Below are positions 34,527 through 43,250 of a stretch of DNA of 64,000 nucleotides, in pieces (the stretch's first letter is position 1; every line of letters begins with the position of its first letter). The stretch covers positions 2,728,001-2,792,000 of the forward strand of contig NZ_CP032097.1 of NCBI RefSeq assembly GCF_003544915.1. Reading direction: 5' to 3'. The translations under genes and the position numbers were made by a program. The stretch comes from Arcobacter ellisii. Its GTDB lineage: Bacteria; Campylobacterota; Campylobacteria; Campylobacterales; Arcobacteraceae. The notes beneath the pieces are model-generated. The model was not told the DNA's origin. It saw only the letters and a list, made by a program, of their open reading frames with translations, and did no database searches.

Positions 34527-35645
34527 ATGAGTTTTATAATATTTTTTTCAGTTTTTTTAAGTGTTTTTGCTTTCCAAACTTGGGTAATAAAAAAACGTCT
34601 TATAAATAAACTGGATTTTAATTATAAAACAAAAAAGTATCTTAGCTTTTTACTATATCTTACATTTTTTGGGGTACTAATGTACCCAATAGCTAGATAC
34701 TTCCCAATAGTGCCTAACTGGCTCTATTTTCTCCTTTCTTTACCAATTGGGGTGATTTTTTTAACATTTATAATCACTTTATTCCATGAATTCATCTCAT
34801 TTGGTTTATCTAAAACAAAATATACAAAAAACCGAAGAGAATTTTTCAAAAAAAGTTTAGATATTGGTATAGTTTCTGCTGTAATTGCAACAAATGCAAA
34901 AGCAATTGATAATGCAAGAGATATTGAACTTGAAGTTGTTGATGTAAAAATAAAAAATTTAAAACTACCTTACACTATTGTTCAATTAAGTGATATTCAT
35001 ATTGGTGGATTAATTACAAAAGATTTTATAAAAAATTTAGTAAATAAAGTAAATATTCTAAATCCTGATGTTGTTGTGATAACTGGTGATTTAGTTGATA
35101 CAAAACTTGAGTATGCAAAACCTGCACTTGATGAATTAAAAAACATAAATTCAAAATATGGAAACTTTTTTATTGTTGGAAATCATGAGTATTTTCATGG
35201 AGTTAAACCAATTATAGATTATGTAAATACTCTAAATATAAAAACACTTGAAAATGAAAATGTTTATATTGGAGAAAAAAATAAAGGATTTTATCTTTGT
35301 GGTGTTTATGATAGATTTGGAAATAGATATGGTTCTTTCCAACCTAACATAAAAAAAGCTTTAGAAAATACTCAAAATGAACCAACTATTTTATTAGCTC
35401 ATCAGCCAAAATTTGTTGAAGAAATTGACACAAAAGATATAGATTTAATTCTTTGTGGACATACTCATGGTGGACAAATTTTTCCATTTAATTTTTTAGT
35501 AAAACTTCAACAACCATATGTAAAAGGTTTAAATCAACATAGTGATTCAACTCAAGTTTATGTTAATAAAGGAACAGGATTTTGGGGACCACCCATGAGA
35601 TTGGGGGCTTCAAGTGAGATAACTATTTTAAAATTATCTTCTTAA
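34527..35645 (+). CDS. Membrane-anchored metallophosphoesterase, YkuE-like
   Basis: A 372-residue protein with three N-terminal membrane segments (about residues 1-20, 40-58 and 68-92), then a calcineurin-like phosphoesterase domain. The metal-binding motifs are in order: 'LSDIHIGG' (about 155), 'ITGDLVDTK', 'IVGNHEYFHG' and 'CGHTHGGQIFPF'. YkuE-type enzymes hydrolyse phosphoesters such as UDP-sugar lipids, but no substrate can be assigned here. It stands alone between the divergent outer-membrane protein gene and convergent hsp20. Confidence 0.9.
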   Translation: MSFIIFFSVFLSVFAFQTWVIKKRLINKLDFNYKTKKYLSFLLYLTFFGVLMYPIARYFPIVPNWLYFLLSLPIGVIFLTFIITLFHEFISFGLSKTKYTKNRREFFKKSLDIGIVSAVIATNAKAIDNARDIELEVVDVKIKNLKLPYTIVQLSDIHIGGLITKDFIKNLVNKVNILNPDVVVITGDLVDTKLEYAKPALDELKNINSKYGNFFIVGNHEYFHGVKPIIDYVNTLNIKTLENENVYIGEKNKGFYLCGVYDRFGNRYGSFQPNIKKALENTQNEPTILLAHQPKFVEEIDTKDIDLILCGHTHGGQIFPFNFLVKLQQPYVKGLNQHSDSTQVYVNKGTGFWGPPMRLGASSEITILKLSS

Positions 35646-35649
35646 GTTT

Positions 35650-35745
35650 TTACTTTTGTAAAATAAAAAATGAACTTAAAATTGATAAAGTATAAATACT
35701 CATCAAAATAATATAATCGATTTTATTTGTATTGTTCTTTTCCAT
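35650..35745 (-). CDS. Predicted 31-residue small membrane protein downstream of hsp20
   Basis: An ATG at 35745 has a near-perfect Shine-Dalgarno AAGGAG (35752-35757) 6 nt upstream. It encodes 31 residues beginning MEKNNTNKID, with a hydrophobic helix 'YIILMSIYTLSILSSFFIL' and a final QK. The charged head plus one membrane helix is typical of bacterial small membrane proteins. It follows hsp20 by 37 nt on the same strand and may share its heat-regulated transcript, although a hairpin lies in between. No homology is claimed. Confidence 0.5.
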   Translation of the reverse strand: MEKNNTNKIDYIILMSIYTLSILSSFFILQK

Positions 35746-35760
35746 TGAAATCTCCTTTTA

Positions 35761-35784
35761 AAGAAGGAGTTTTCACTCCCTCTT
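35761..35784 (-). terminator. Imperfect hairpin after hsp20
   Basis: AAGAAGGAGT (35761-35770), loop TTTC and ACTCCCTCTT (35775-35784) pair at 9 of 10 positions. Only a short T-stretch follows on the minus strand, so termination may be partial, leaving read-through into the 31-residue ORF. Confidence 0.4.
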
Positions 35785-36196
35785 ATTTTACTGTAATTGT
35801 TTTTTTAGTATTGTCATCTTTTAATTTTGGAATAATTACTTCTAAAACTCCATTATCACTGCTTGCTTCAATATTTTCTATATCAGCATTATCAGGAAGT
35901 GTGAAACTTCTTGAGAATTTACCAAAATATGTTTCTACTTTATAATAATCCTCTTCTTTAACTTCCTCTTTTAGTTTTCTTTCTCCACTGATTGTTAAAA
36001 CACCTTTATTTATATCAACTTTAATATCTTCTTTTTTTACACCAGGTAAGTCAACATCAACATGATAAGCAAACTCTCCTTCCCTTGTATTTACAACTGG
36101 GACGAAAGCACCAACACCTTCATTTTTCGATTGATTATAAAAATTTTTTTCTAGCTCTTTTAATTGTTTAAATGGGTCAAATTTTGTTATTAACAT
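35783..36196 (-). CDS. Small heat shock protein, Hsp20/alpha-crystallin family
   Basis: A 137-residue ATP-independent holdase chaperone. The alpha-crystallin domain spans about residues 38-127, with 'EFAYHVDVDLPGVKKEDIKVDINKGVLTISGERKLKEE' and the conserved 'FSRSFTLPDNADIENIEASSDNGVLEVIIPK' (A-x-x-x-n-G-v-L motif). The C-terminal oligomerisation I-x-I/V motif is weak ('KTITVK'). AAGGAG precedes the ATG. Two CIRCE elements upstream place it under HrcA repression. Confidence 0.95.
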   Translation of the reverse strand: MLITKFDPFKQLKELEKNFYNQSKNEGVGAFVPVVNTREGEFAYHVDVDLPGVKKEDIKVDINKGVLTISGERKLKEEVKEEDYYKVETYFGKFSRSFTLPDNADIENIEASSDNGVLEVIIPKLKDDNTKKTITVK

Positions 36197-36265
36197 CTCT
36201 AACTCCTTAATTTCTTATAAACTTGACTTATTATTTATCAAGTTAGTGAAATATTAACATATTTT

Positions 36266-36292
36266 TTAGCACTTGTCAATATATAGTGCTAA
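36266..36292. promoter_or_regulatory. CIRCE element 1 (HrcA operator)
   Basis: TTAGCACTT-N9-TAGTGCTAA matches the CIRCE consensus TTAGCACTC-N9-GAGTGCTAA in 16 of 18 arm positions with the exact 9-bp spacer. It lies 70 bp upstream of hsp20. Confidence 0.85.
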
Positions 36293-36327
36293 TATTTTTA
36301 TTAAATTTTATATATAGATATTATAAT

Positions 36328-36354
36328 CTAGCACTAACTAACAAATAGTGCTAA
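36328..36354. promoter_or_regulatory. CIRCE element 2 (HrcA operator)
   Basis: CTAGCACTA-N9-TAGTGCTAA matches CIRCE with the exact 9-bp spacer and one further mismatch in the left arm. It flanks a minus-strand TATAAT (36325-36320), so the two CIRCE copies bracket the likely hsp20 promoter. An effect on the divergent gene at 36479 cannot be excluded. Confidence 0.8.
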
Positions 36355-36478
36355 AATTAAATGTTAAAATATAAACAATAAGTTTTAGTTACAATTGTAT
36401 TACTTATATACAAAATTTAATAACTAACTTATTATTATTTCTTGTATAATGATTTTAATTCAAAAAAAGGATTAAAAT

Positions 36479-39400
36479 ATGTCTTTAAAAGTCGTAATTT
36501 CCCATAAAACCCACTATAAATATGATAGAGCCATTTCATTGTCTCCACACATTATAAGGTTACGTCCAGCTCCTCATAGTAGAACACCTATTGAAGCCTA
36601 TTCATTAAAAATAAAACCTGACAATCATTTCTTAAATTGGCAACAAGACCCTTTTGGAAACTATTTAGCAAGATTAGTTTTCCCAGAAAAAACTAAAGAG
36701 TTTTGTGTTGATGTAGAAATTATTGCAGATATGATTACAATAAATCCTTTTGACTTTTTTGTGGAAGATAGTGCTAAAAACTACCCTTTTGAATATAAAA
36801 AAGATTTAAAACATGAATTAAAACCTTATTTAAAAATAGAAGAAAAAGGTAAATTACTAAAAGAGTTTGTTAAAAAACTAGATAAAAAAGAGAAACCTAT
36901 TATCGATTTTTTAGTTGAAGTTAATCAAAAAATCAATCAACATTTAAACTATACAGTTAGACTTGAAGCTGGTGTGCAAAGTTGTAAAACTACTTTAGAG
37001 AAAAAACTTGGTTCTTGTAGAGATTTTGCTTGGCTTTTTGTACAAGTTTTAAGACATTTAGGACTTGCTGCCCGTTTTGTTTCAGGATATTTAGTTCAAT
37101 TAACAGCAGATGTAAAATCACTTGATGGTCCAAGTGGTCCTGAAAATGACTTTACGGATTTACATGCTTGGACAGAGGTTTATATTCCAGGTGCAGGATG
37201 GATTGGACTTGATAGTACAAGTGGACTTTTTGCAGGAGAAGGTCATATACCACTTGCTTGTACACCACACTATAATAGCGCTCACGCTATTGAAGGATTT
37301 AGTGATAAATGTGAAACAGAGTTTTTCTTTGAAAACACTGTTACAAGAATTTTTGAATCACCAAGGGTTACAAAACCTTATAAAGATGAGCAATGGGAAG
37401 CTATTTATAATTTAGGTTTCAAAGTTGATGAAGATTTAGTAAAAAATGATGTTCGTTTGACTATGGGAGGAGAACCAACTTTTGTATCTATTGATGATAT
37501 GGAATCAGCTCAATGGAATAGTGAAGCAGATGGACCTCATAAAAGAGAATTAGCAAATAATCTATCAAGAAGATTACTTGAAACAAATACAAATGGTGGA
37601 TTATTACATCATGCTCAAGGTAAATGGTATCCAGGAGAGCCTCTTCCTAGATGGCAAACAACTGTTTTTTGGAGAAAAGATAAAAAACCTGTTTGGAAAA
37701 ATCCAGATTTATTAGCTGATATGAATAAAAGTTATGATTACTCAATAGCTGATGCAAAAAAATTTATCTCTACTTTATCTTTAATTTTAGGGATTAGTGA
37801 TGAAAATATAATTCCAGCCTTTGAAGACCCTATTTATTATATTATGAAAGAAGCTGAACTTCCTATTGATATTGACCCTTTAAAATATGATTTAAAAGAC
37901 CCTTTAGAGCGAAAAACTATTGCTCAAAAATTAACTTATGGACTAAATAATGAAGTAGGATATGTACTTCCTGTTAGTTTTGGAATCTCAAAATGGATTA
38001 CTTCAAAATGGGAGTTTAGACGTGGTCATCTGTTTTTAGGAGCAGGAAACTCTCCTATTGGACTTAGACTTCCACTTGAATCACTTATTGTTAAACCTCA
38101 AGTTGAATTAGAACAAGATTTTGAACCTGATTTATTTGCTTCTTATCCTGCTTTAGGAGATTATATTAGTGCAGTTGAAAAACGTGCTAAAAAAATGAGC
38201 AAAAAAACTACTTTAAAAAATAAATATAATGCTTTTGTAAGAACAGCTTTAAGTGTTGAAATAAGAGATAATAAACTTTGTATATTTCTTCCTCCTATTG
38301 AAAAAACAGAAGTATTTTTGGATTTAATTGCCTCTATTGAAGAAACAGCAAAACGATTAAACTTAGCTGTTATTATTGAAGGATATGAACCACCCCATGA
38401 TTTAAGAACAGATAGAATCAAAGTAACTCCCGACCCAGGAGTAATTGAAGTAAATATTCAACCAACAAGTTCATGGAAAGAGTTAAGTGATAACCTACTT
38501 TCACTTTATGAAGATGCAAGATTATGTAGACTTGGAACTGAAAAGTTTATGATTGATGGAAGACACACAGGAACTGGTGGTGGAAACCATGTAACTATTG
38601 GAGCTATGGAACCAAGTGATTCACCACTATTGAGAAATCCTCAATTACTTAGAAGTTTAATCACATTTTGGCAACATCATCCTGGTTTATCTTACCTTTT
38701 CTCAGGAGCATTTATAGGTCCAACTTCTCAAGCACCAAGAGTTGATGAAGGAAGAGTTGAAAATCTATATGAATTAGAAATTGCCTTTTCTCAAATACCT
38801 GAAAGTGGAGATGTTCCTTATTGGCTAACAGATAGATTATTTAGACATATGTTAACGGATATTACAGGAAATACCCACAGAAGTGAGTTTTGTATAGATA
38901 AACTTTATTCACCTGATAGTGCAAGTGGAAGACTTGGTATTTTAGAATTACGTGCTTTTGATATGCCACCACATTCACAAATGGCCCTTTTGCAAATGTT
39001 ATTAGTTCGAGCTTTAGTTTCTTGTTTTTGGAAAAGACCATATAAACACAATCTTATTCGTTGGGGAACAAGACTTCACGATAAATTCTTACTAGAACAC
39101 TATGTAAAAGAGGATTTAAAAAGTGTAGTTGAGTATCTAAATGATGAAGGATATGAGTTTAAACTTGATTGGTTTGACCCATTTTTTGAATTTAGGTTCC
39201 CATTATATGGAATGACTATGATAAATGGAATGCATGTAGAAATTAGAGCTGCAATTGAGCCTTGGCATGTTTTAGGAGAAGAATCAAGTTCTCAAGGAAC
39301 AGCAAGATATGTGGACTCTTCACTTGAAAGACTACAAATAAAAATAAAAGATTTCAATGAAGAAAGATATGTAGTAACTTGTAATGGTGTTCAAGTTCCT

Positions 39401-39844
39401 CTAACAAAAACTGAAGTTGAAGGAGAGTATGTAAGTGGAGTAAGATACAAGGCTTGGCAACCTTGGTCAGCCCTTCATCCAACCATTAAAGTAGATACAC
39501 CTTTAACTTTTGATATAATAGATAAATGGAATACAAGATCAATTGGTGGATTTAACTACTTTGTTACACATCCAGGGGGAAGAAGTTATGATACTTTCCC
39601 TGTAAACTCTTATGAAGCTGAATCAAGAAGAATAAACAGATATTGGGATTTTAATCACTCTCAAGGGGAAGTAACACCTTATGAGCCAAAAATCACAGGT
39701 GAAGCAAACTCTGTTTTTGCAGTTGAAGCAGCAAGAGTTATGACAAGTAGAACTGGAAGTAAAAAATTATACTTCCATGAAATGCCAAAAAATAAAGAGT
39801 ATCCTCATACATTAGATTTAAGACAAAGGTGGATAAAAAATTAG
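36479..39844 (+). CDS. Transglutaminase-DUF2126 fusion protein (cassette A)
   Basis: A 1121-residue cytoplasmic protein. The N-terminal part (about 1-300) is a bacterial transglutaminase-like domain with its own beta N-domain ('ISHKTHYKYDRAISLSPHIIRLRP') and an intact triad: Cys180 in 'KLGSCRDFAW', His229 in 'DLHAW' and Asp245 in 'WIGLDST'. The rest (about 320-1110) is DUF2126, with 'TMGGEPTFVS' and 'GTGGGNHVTIGAMEP' motifs. DUF2126 resembles glutamine-synthetase/GCS-like amidoligases. It is followed with no spacer by the ATP-grasp/alpha-E gene. The substrate is unknown; peptide or amide bond formation or remodelling is the family-based inference. Confidence 0.92.
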   Translation: MSLKVVISHKTHYKYDRAISLSPHIIRLRPAPHSRTPIEAYSLKIKPDNHFLNWQQDPFGNYLARLVFPEKTKEFCVDVEIIADMITINPFDFFVEDSAKNYPFEYKKDLKHELKPYLKIEEKGKLLKEFVKKLDKKEKPIIDFLVEVNQKINQHLNYTVRLEAGVQSCKTTLEKKLGSCRDFAWLFVQVLRHLGLAARFVSGYLVQLTADVKSLDGPSGPENDFTDLHAWTEVYIPGAGWIGLDSTSGLFAGEGHIPLACTPHYNSAHAIEGFSDKCETEFFFENTVTRIFESPRVTKPYKDEQWEAIYNLGFKVDEDLVKNDVRLTMGGEPTFVSIDDMESAQWNSEADGPHKRELANNLSRRLLETNTNGGLLHHAQGKWYPGEPLPRWQTTVFWRKDKKPVWKNPDLLADMNKSYDYSIADAKKFISTLSLILGISDENIIPAFEDPIYYIMKEAELPIDIDPLKYDLKDPLERKTIAQKLTYGLNNEVGYVLPVSFGISKWITSKWEFRRGHLFLGAGNSPIGLRLPLESLIVKPQVELEQDFEPDLFASYPALGDYISAVEKRAKKMSKKTTLKNKYNAFVRTALSVEIRDNKLCIFLPPIEKTEVFLDLIASIEETAKRLNLAVIIEGYEPPHDLRTDRIKVTPDPGVIEVNIQPTSSWKELSDNLLSLYEDARLCRLGTEKFMIDGRHTGTGGGNHVTIGAMEPSDSPLLRNPQLLRSLITFWQHHPGLSYLFSGAFIGPTSQAPRVDEGRVENLYELEIAFSQIPESGDVPYWLTDRLFRHMLTDITGNTHRSEFCIDKLYSPDSASGRLGILELRAFDMPPHSQMALLQMLLVRALVSCFWKRPYKHNLIRWGTRLHDKFLLEHYVKEDLKSVVEYLNDEGYEFKLDWFDPFFEFRFPLYGMTMINGMHVEIRAAIEPWHVLGEESSSQGTARYVDSSLERLQIKIKDFNEERYVVTCNGVQVPLTKTEVEGEYVSGVRYKAWQPWSALHPTIKVDTPLTFDIIDKWNTRSIGGFNYFVTHPGGRSYDTFPVNSYEAESRRINRYWDFNHSQGEVTPYEPKITGEANSVFAVEAARVMTSRTGSKKLYFHEMPKNKEYPHTLDLRQRWIKN

Positions 39845-42334
39845 ATGTCAATTTTTGATAGTTGTAGGTTAGAATCATCATTTGATGAAATGTTTGATAA
39901 TGAATGTAATATTAGACCTCACTGGAAAGATATTATAGCTGGACTTGAAAATGCAGGAATCAAACAATTAGAACAAAAACAACTAGAGATTGATTGGCGA
40001 CTTGAAGATAATGGGGTTACTTATAATATTTATAATGACCCAGAAGGAAATAATAGAAGATGGAATCTTGACCCTATTCCTTTGGTTATAACAAGCCAAG
40101 AGTGGGAAGAGGTTTCAAAAGGATTAAGACAAAGAGCAAAACTTCTAAATCTAATTTTTAAAGATTTATACACTGAACAAAGATTAATAAAAGAAGGAAT
40201 TGTTCCAGCTGAAATAGTTTTTGGTCATAAAAGTTTTATTCCTGAAGTTTTTAACTTTAAAAACAAAGATTATTACTCTTTAAGATTTTATGCAAGTGAT
40301 ATAAGTAGAGGTCCAGATGGTAAGTTTTGGGTTATAAATGATAGAACTCAATCACCATCAGGTCTTGGATATGCAATAGAAAATCGTCTTACAATGAACT
40401 CAATTTCAAATGACTTATATCCAAATGTTGAAATAAAGAAGATGGCTAAATTTATAGAGGGTTATAAAAATATGCTTAAATCTTTATCTCCTTCAAATCA
40501 AGAGAATCCTTTAATAGCTCTTTTAACTCCAGGTCCACTAAATGAGACCTATTTTGAGCACTCATATCTTAGTTCATATTTAGATTTAACTTTAGTTCAA
40601 GGTGAAGATTTACTTGTAAAAAATAATCACCTTTGGCTAAAAAGTTTAAAAGGTTTAAGGCGGGTTGATACTTTGATTAGAAGAGTTGACGCACAATATT
40701 GTGACCCACTTGAATTAAAAAACAACTCTCATTTGGGAGTTGCTGGTCTTGTAAATGTAATGCGAGAAGATAATTTATCTATGATTAATCCAATTGGAGT
40801 AGGAATACTTGAGAATATTGGTTTAAATCCATTTATGAAAAATATCGCAAAATTTTTATTAGATGAAGAGTTACTTCTTCCACAAATTGCAACTTGGTGG
40901 TGTGGACAAAAAAAAGAATTGGATTTTGTATTAGAAAATCTAAAAAATCTAATAGTAAAAAAGATTGATAGAACTGACAATATTGAAGTATATTTTGCAA
41001 ATAAATTTGATGAAGAACAATTATTAGAGTTAAGTGAAAAAATCAAAAAAAATCCACACTATTACGTTGGTCAAGAGATTATTGATTTTTCAACAACACC
41101 TTCATATTCAAAAGGAAAAATTGAACCAAGAAATACTGTAATTAGAGCTTTTTCTTACTTAGATGAAGATGATTATCAAGTTTTACAAGGTGGATTAATC
41201 CGTGTTTCGCCATCAAAAGATTCATTAGTTGTTTCAAATCAAAAGGGAGGAGCAAGTAAAGATTTATGGATTTTAGGAAAAGATGAGGATTTTATTGGAA
41301 ATAATATCTTTAAAAACCGAGCCTTTTTTGATTCAAGACTTGAAAATATCTCTACAAAAAGAGCTGAAAATCTATTTTGGATGGGAAGATATTTAAGTAG
41401 AGCTATTACTACAGCTAGAATGATTAGATTTAATTTAAAATCAATGTTAAATATCAACAGATATGATGATAATACAAACTCAAAACAAACAACAAAAATC
41501 TTAAATACAGCACTTACTCACCTAACAATGTGTTATCCTGGATTTTTAGATGAAGAGTTAAAACAACCACTTGCTGAAATTATTTCACTAATAAAAGATA
41601 AAAATAGAGTAGGAAGTCTCTCTTTTTCACTTAGTTTACTTTCAAACCTAAATGCAAGTGTAAAAAATCTTCTTACAATGGAAGCTTGGCGTATTTATGA
41701 AAAGATGCAAAAAGAGTGGAATAACTATAATAAAAGAGAAGTTTTATCATATAAAGACCATATAAATGAGCTTGATAAACTTTTAATTTATCTAATGGCA
41801 TATAAAGAGTTGATTGATGAGAGTATTTTCAAAGAACAAGGTTTAATTCTTTATGATATCGGCTGTAAAATTGAGATTTCTCAACTTTTAATCTCTAAAT
41901 TAAGGTCATTACTTACTTTAAAACTTGATAAACTTTTAGAGTATGATGTTTTAGATTCTATGCTTAACTCTTATGAGAGTTACAACTCATATAGAGCCTA
42001 TTATAAATCATCATTAGATTTAAAAAATGTCTTGGATTTTTTACTTTTTAATACAAAATACCCAAAATCACTAATTTATATTATCACTCAATTATTAGAA
42101 GATTTAAAAGAACTACCAAAAAATAGTCATTCATCAAGATTAAGTAATTTTGAAGAGCCTGTTTTTAAAGCCTTTTCAATGATAACTCTTGCAAACTCTA
42201 ATAAACTTTTAGAGATAAAAGAAGATGAATTTATATATAAAGAGTTAGAAAATTTCCTTTCAATAATTTCTGATTTATTAAGCAAAACTTCTGAAGAGTT
42301 AACAAAAACATATTTTTCACACTATAACGAGTAA
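39845..42334 (+). CDS. Circularly permuted ATP-grasp fused to alpha-E domain (cassette A)
   Basis: An 829-residue fusion. Residues about 15-480 form a circularly permuted type 2 ATP-grasp ('RQRAKLLNLIFKDLYTEQRLI', 'LLTPGPLNETYFEHSYLSSYL', 'RRVDAQYCDP'). Residues about 490-800 are the all-helical alpha-E domain beginning 'RAENLFWMGRYLSRAITTARMI'. Compared with the separate ATP-grasp at 53730-55094, the Gly-rich 'EAGGYGVM' loop is replaced by 'RTDNIEVYF' near residue 375, so nucleotide binding may differ. It abuts the DUF2126 gene and lies 2 nt before the second transglutaminase gene. The product is unknown. Confidence 0.9.
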   Translation: MSIFDSCRLESSFDEMFDNECNIRPHWKDIIAGLENAGIKQLEQKQLEIDWRLEDNGVTYNIYNDPEGNNRRWNLDPIPLVITSQEWEEVSKGLRQRAKLLNLIFKDLYTEQRLIKEGIVPAEIVFGHKSFIPEVFNFKNKDYYSLRFYASDISRGPDGKFWVINDRTQSPSGLGYAIENRLTMNSISNDLYPNVEIKKMAKFIEGYKNMLKSLSPSNQENPLIALLTPGPLNETYFEHSYLSSYLDLTLVQGEDLLVKNNHLWLKSLKGLRRVDTLIRRVDAQYCDPLELKNNSHLGVAGLVNVMREDNLSMINPIGVGILENIGLNPFMKNIAKFLLDEELLLPQIATWWCGQKKELDFVLENLKNLIVKKIDRTDNIEVYFANKFDEEQLLELSEKIKKNPHYYVGQEIIDFSTTPSYSKGKIEPRNTVIRAFSYLDEDDYQVLQGGLIRVSPSKDSLVVSNQKGGASKDLWILGKDEDFIGNNIFKNRAFFDSRLENISTKRAENLFWMGRYLSRAITTARMIRFNLKSMLNINRYDDNTNSKQTTKILNTALTHLTMCYPGFLDEELKQPLAEIISLIKDKNRVGSLSFSLSLLSNLNASVKNLLTMEAWRIYEKMQKEWNNYNKREVLSYKDHINELDKLLIYLMAYKELIDESIFKEQGLILYDIGCKIEISQLLISKLRSLLTLKLDKLLEYDVLDSMLNSYESYNSYRAYYKSSLDLKNVLDFLLFNTKYPKSLIYIITQLLEDLKELPKNSHSSRLSNFEEPVFKAFSMITLANSNKLLEIKEDEFIYKELENFLSIISDLLSKTSEELTKTYFSHYNE

Positions 42335-42336
42335 TT

Positions 42337-43230
42337 ATGATTTATGAAATATACCACGAAACAAAATTTGATTATGCCTCACTTGTAACTTTTAGTCATA
42401 ATATTGCAAGACTAAAACCAAAAAATTCAACAACTCAAAAACTATTGGAGTATTCATTACATATTGAGCCAAAACCATATGAAACTTCTGAATTTATTGA
42501 CTATTTTGAAAATACTAATAATTTTATGTTAATTCGAGAATCACATAAAACCCTAAAAGTAATTGCAAAATCAAAAGTTGAAAGAATAGAGAGTGAAATA
42601 AACAAAGAGCTTGAGTCTTTAAAAAATATCACTATTACAGTTGGTGAAGCAAAAGAGAGACTTAATAAATATTATAAAGATGATGTTCTTGCAAAACTCT
42701 TTTTATTTGAAACAGAGTCTATTCCAACACCTTCTTCACAAATAAAAGAGTATATCTTAGAATCTTTTAGTGATGAAAAGAACCTATTTAATGCTACTTA
42801 TGAATTTATGGGACGTATTTTTAATGATTTTGATTTTGTATCAGGATTTACAGATATTACAACTCCTATTGAAGTAGTTTTTAAAGAGAAAAAAGGGGTT
42901 TGCCAAGATTTTGCACAATTTGCAATTTCAGCTTTAAGAAGTATTGGAATTCCAACACGTTATGTAAGTGGTTATATTCAGACTATTCCAGAAGAAGGAA
43001 AAGAAAAACTTTTTGGGGCAGACGCTTCTCATGCTTGGTTTTCTATTTATATTCCTACTTTTGGTTGGGTAGATTTTGACCCAACAAATAACAAAATTCC
43101 AAATGAAGAGTATATAATCTTAGGATATGGAAGAGATTATTTAGATATTTCACCTCTAAAAGGTGTTGTTCAAAGTAGTGGAGGAAGTACTTTAAAAGTT
43201 AAAGTAAATGTTGAAGCAATAAAAGAGTAA
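42337..43230 (+). CDS. Transglutaminase-like cysteine protease-fold protein (cassette A)
   Basis: A 297-residue transglutaminase-like protein with an N-terminal beta domain ('YEIYHETKFDYASLVTFSHNIARLKP') and the catalytic core: Cys189 in 'KKGVCQDFAQF', His232 in 'ASHAWFSIYIP' and Asp249 in 'VDFDPTN'. There is no signal peptide. Bacterial members act as peptidases, amidases or cross-linkers. It closes cassette A. Its stop faces that of the convergent chemoreceptor with a 7-nt gap. Confidence 0.92.
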   Translation: MIYEIYHETKFDYASLVTFSHNIARLKPKNSTTQKLLEYSLHIEPKPYETSEFIDYFENTNNFMLIRESHKTLKVIAKSKVERIESEINKELESLKNITITVGEAKERLNKYYKDDVLAKLFLFETESIPTPSSQIKEYILESFSDEKNLFNATYEFMGRIFNDFDFVSGFTDITTPIEVVFKEKKGVCQDFAQFAISALRSIGIPTRYVSGYIQTIPEEGKEKLFGADASHAWFSIYIPTFGWVDFDPTNNKIPNEEYIILGYGRDYLDISPLKGVVQSSGGSTLKVKVNVEAIKE

Positions 43231-43250
43231 GGAAAGCCTAGAAGCTTTCC
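43231..43250. terminator. Short hairpin between convergent transglutaminase and chemoreceptor genes
   Basis: GGAAAGC (43231-43237), loop CTAGAA and GCTTTCC (43244-43250) form a perfect 7-bp stem overlapping the chemoreceptor stop codon. There is no strong T-run, so its role as a terminator is uncertain. Confidence 0.35.

Noticed and set aside
36479-43230. Cassette A as a non-ribosomal peptide synthetase cluster
   Set aside because: No adenylation, carrier or condensation domains are present. The ligase-like parts are of the ATP-grasp and DUF2126 types.
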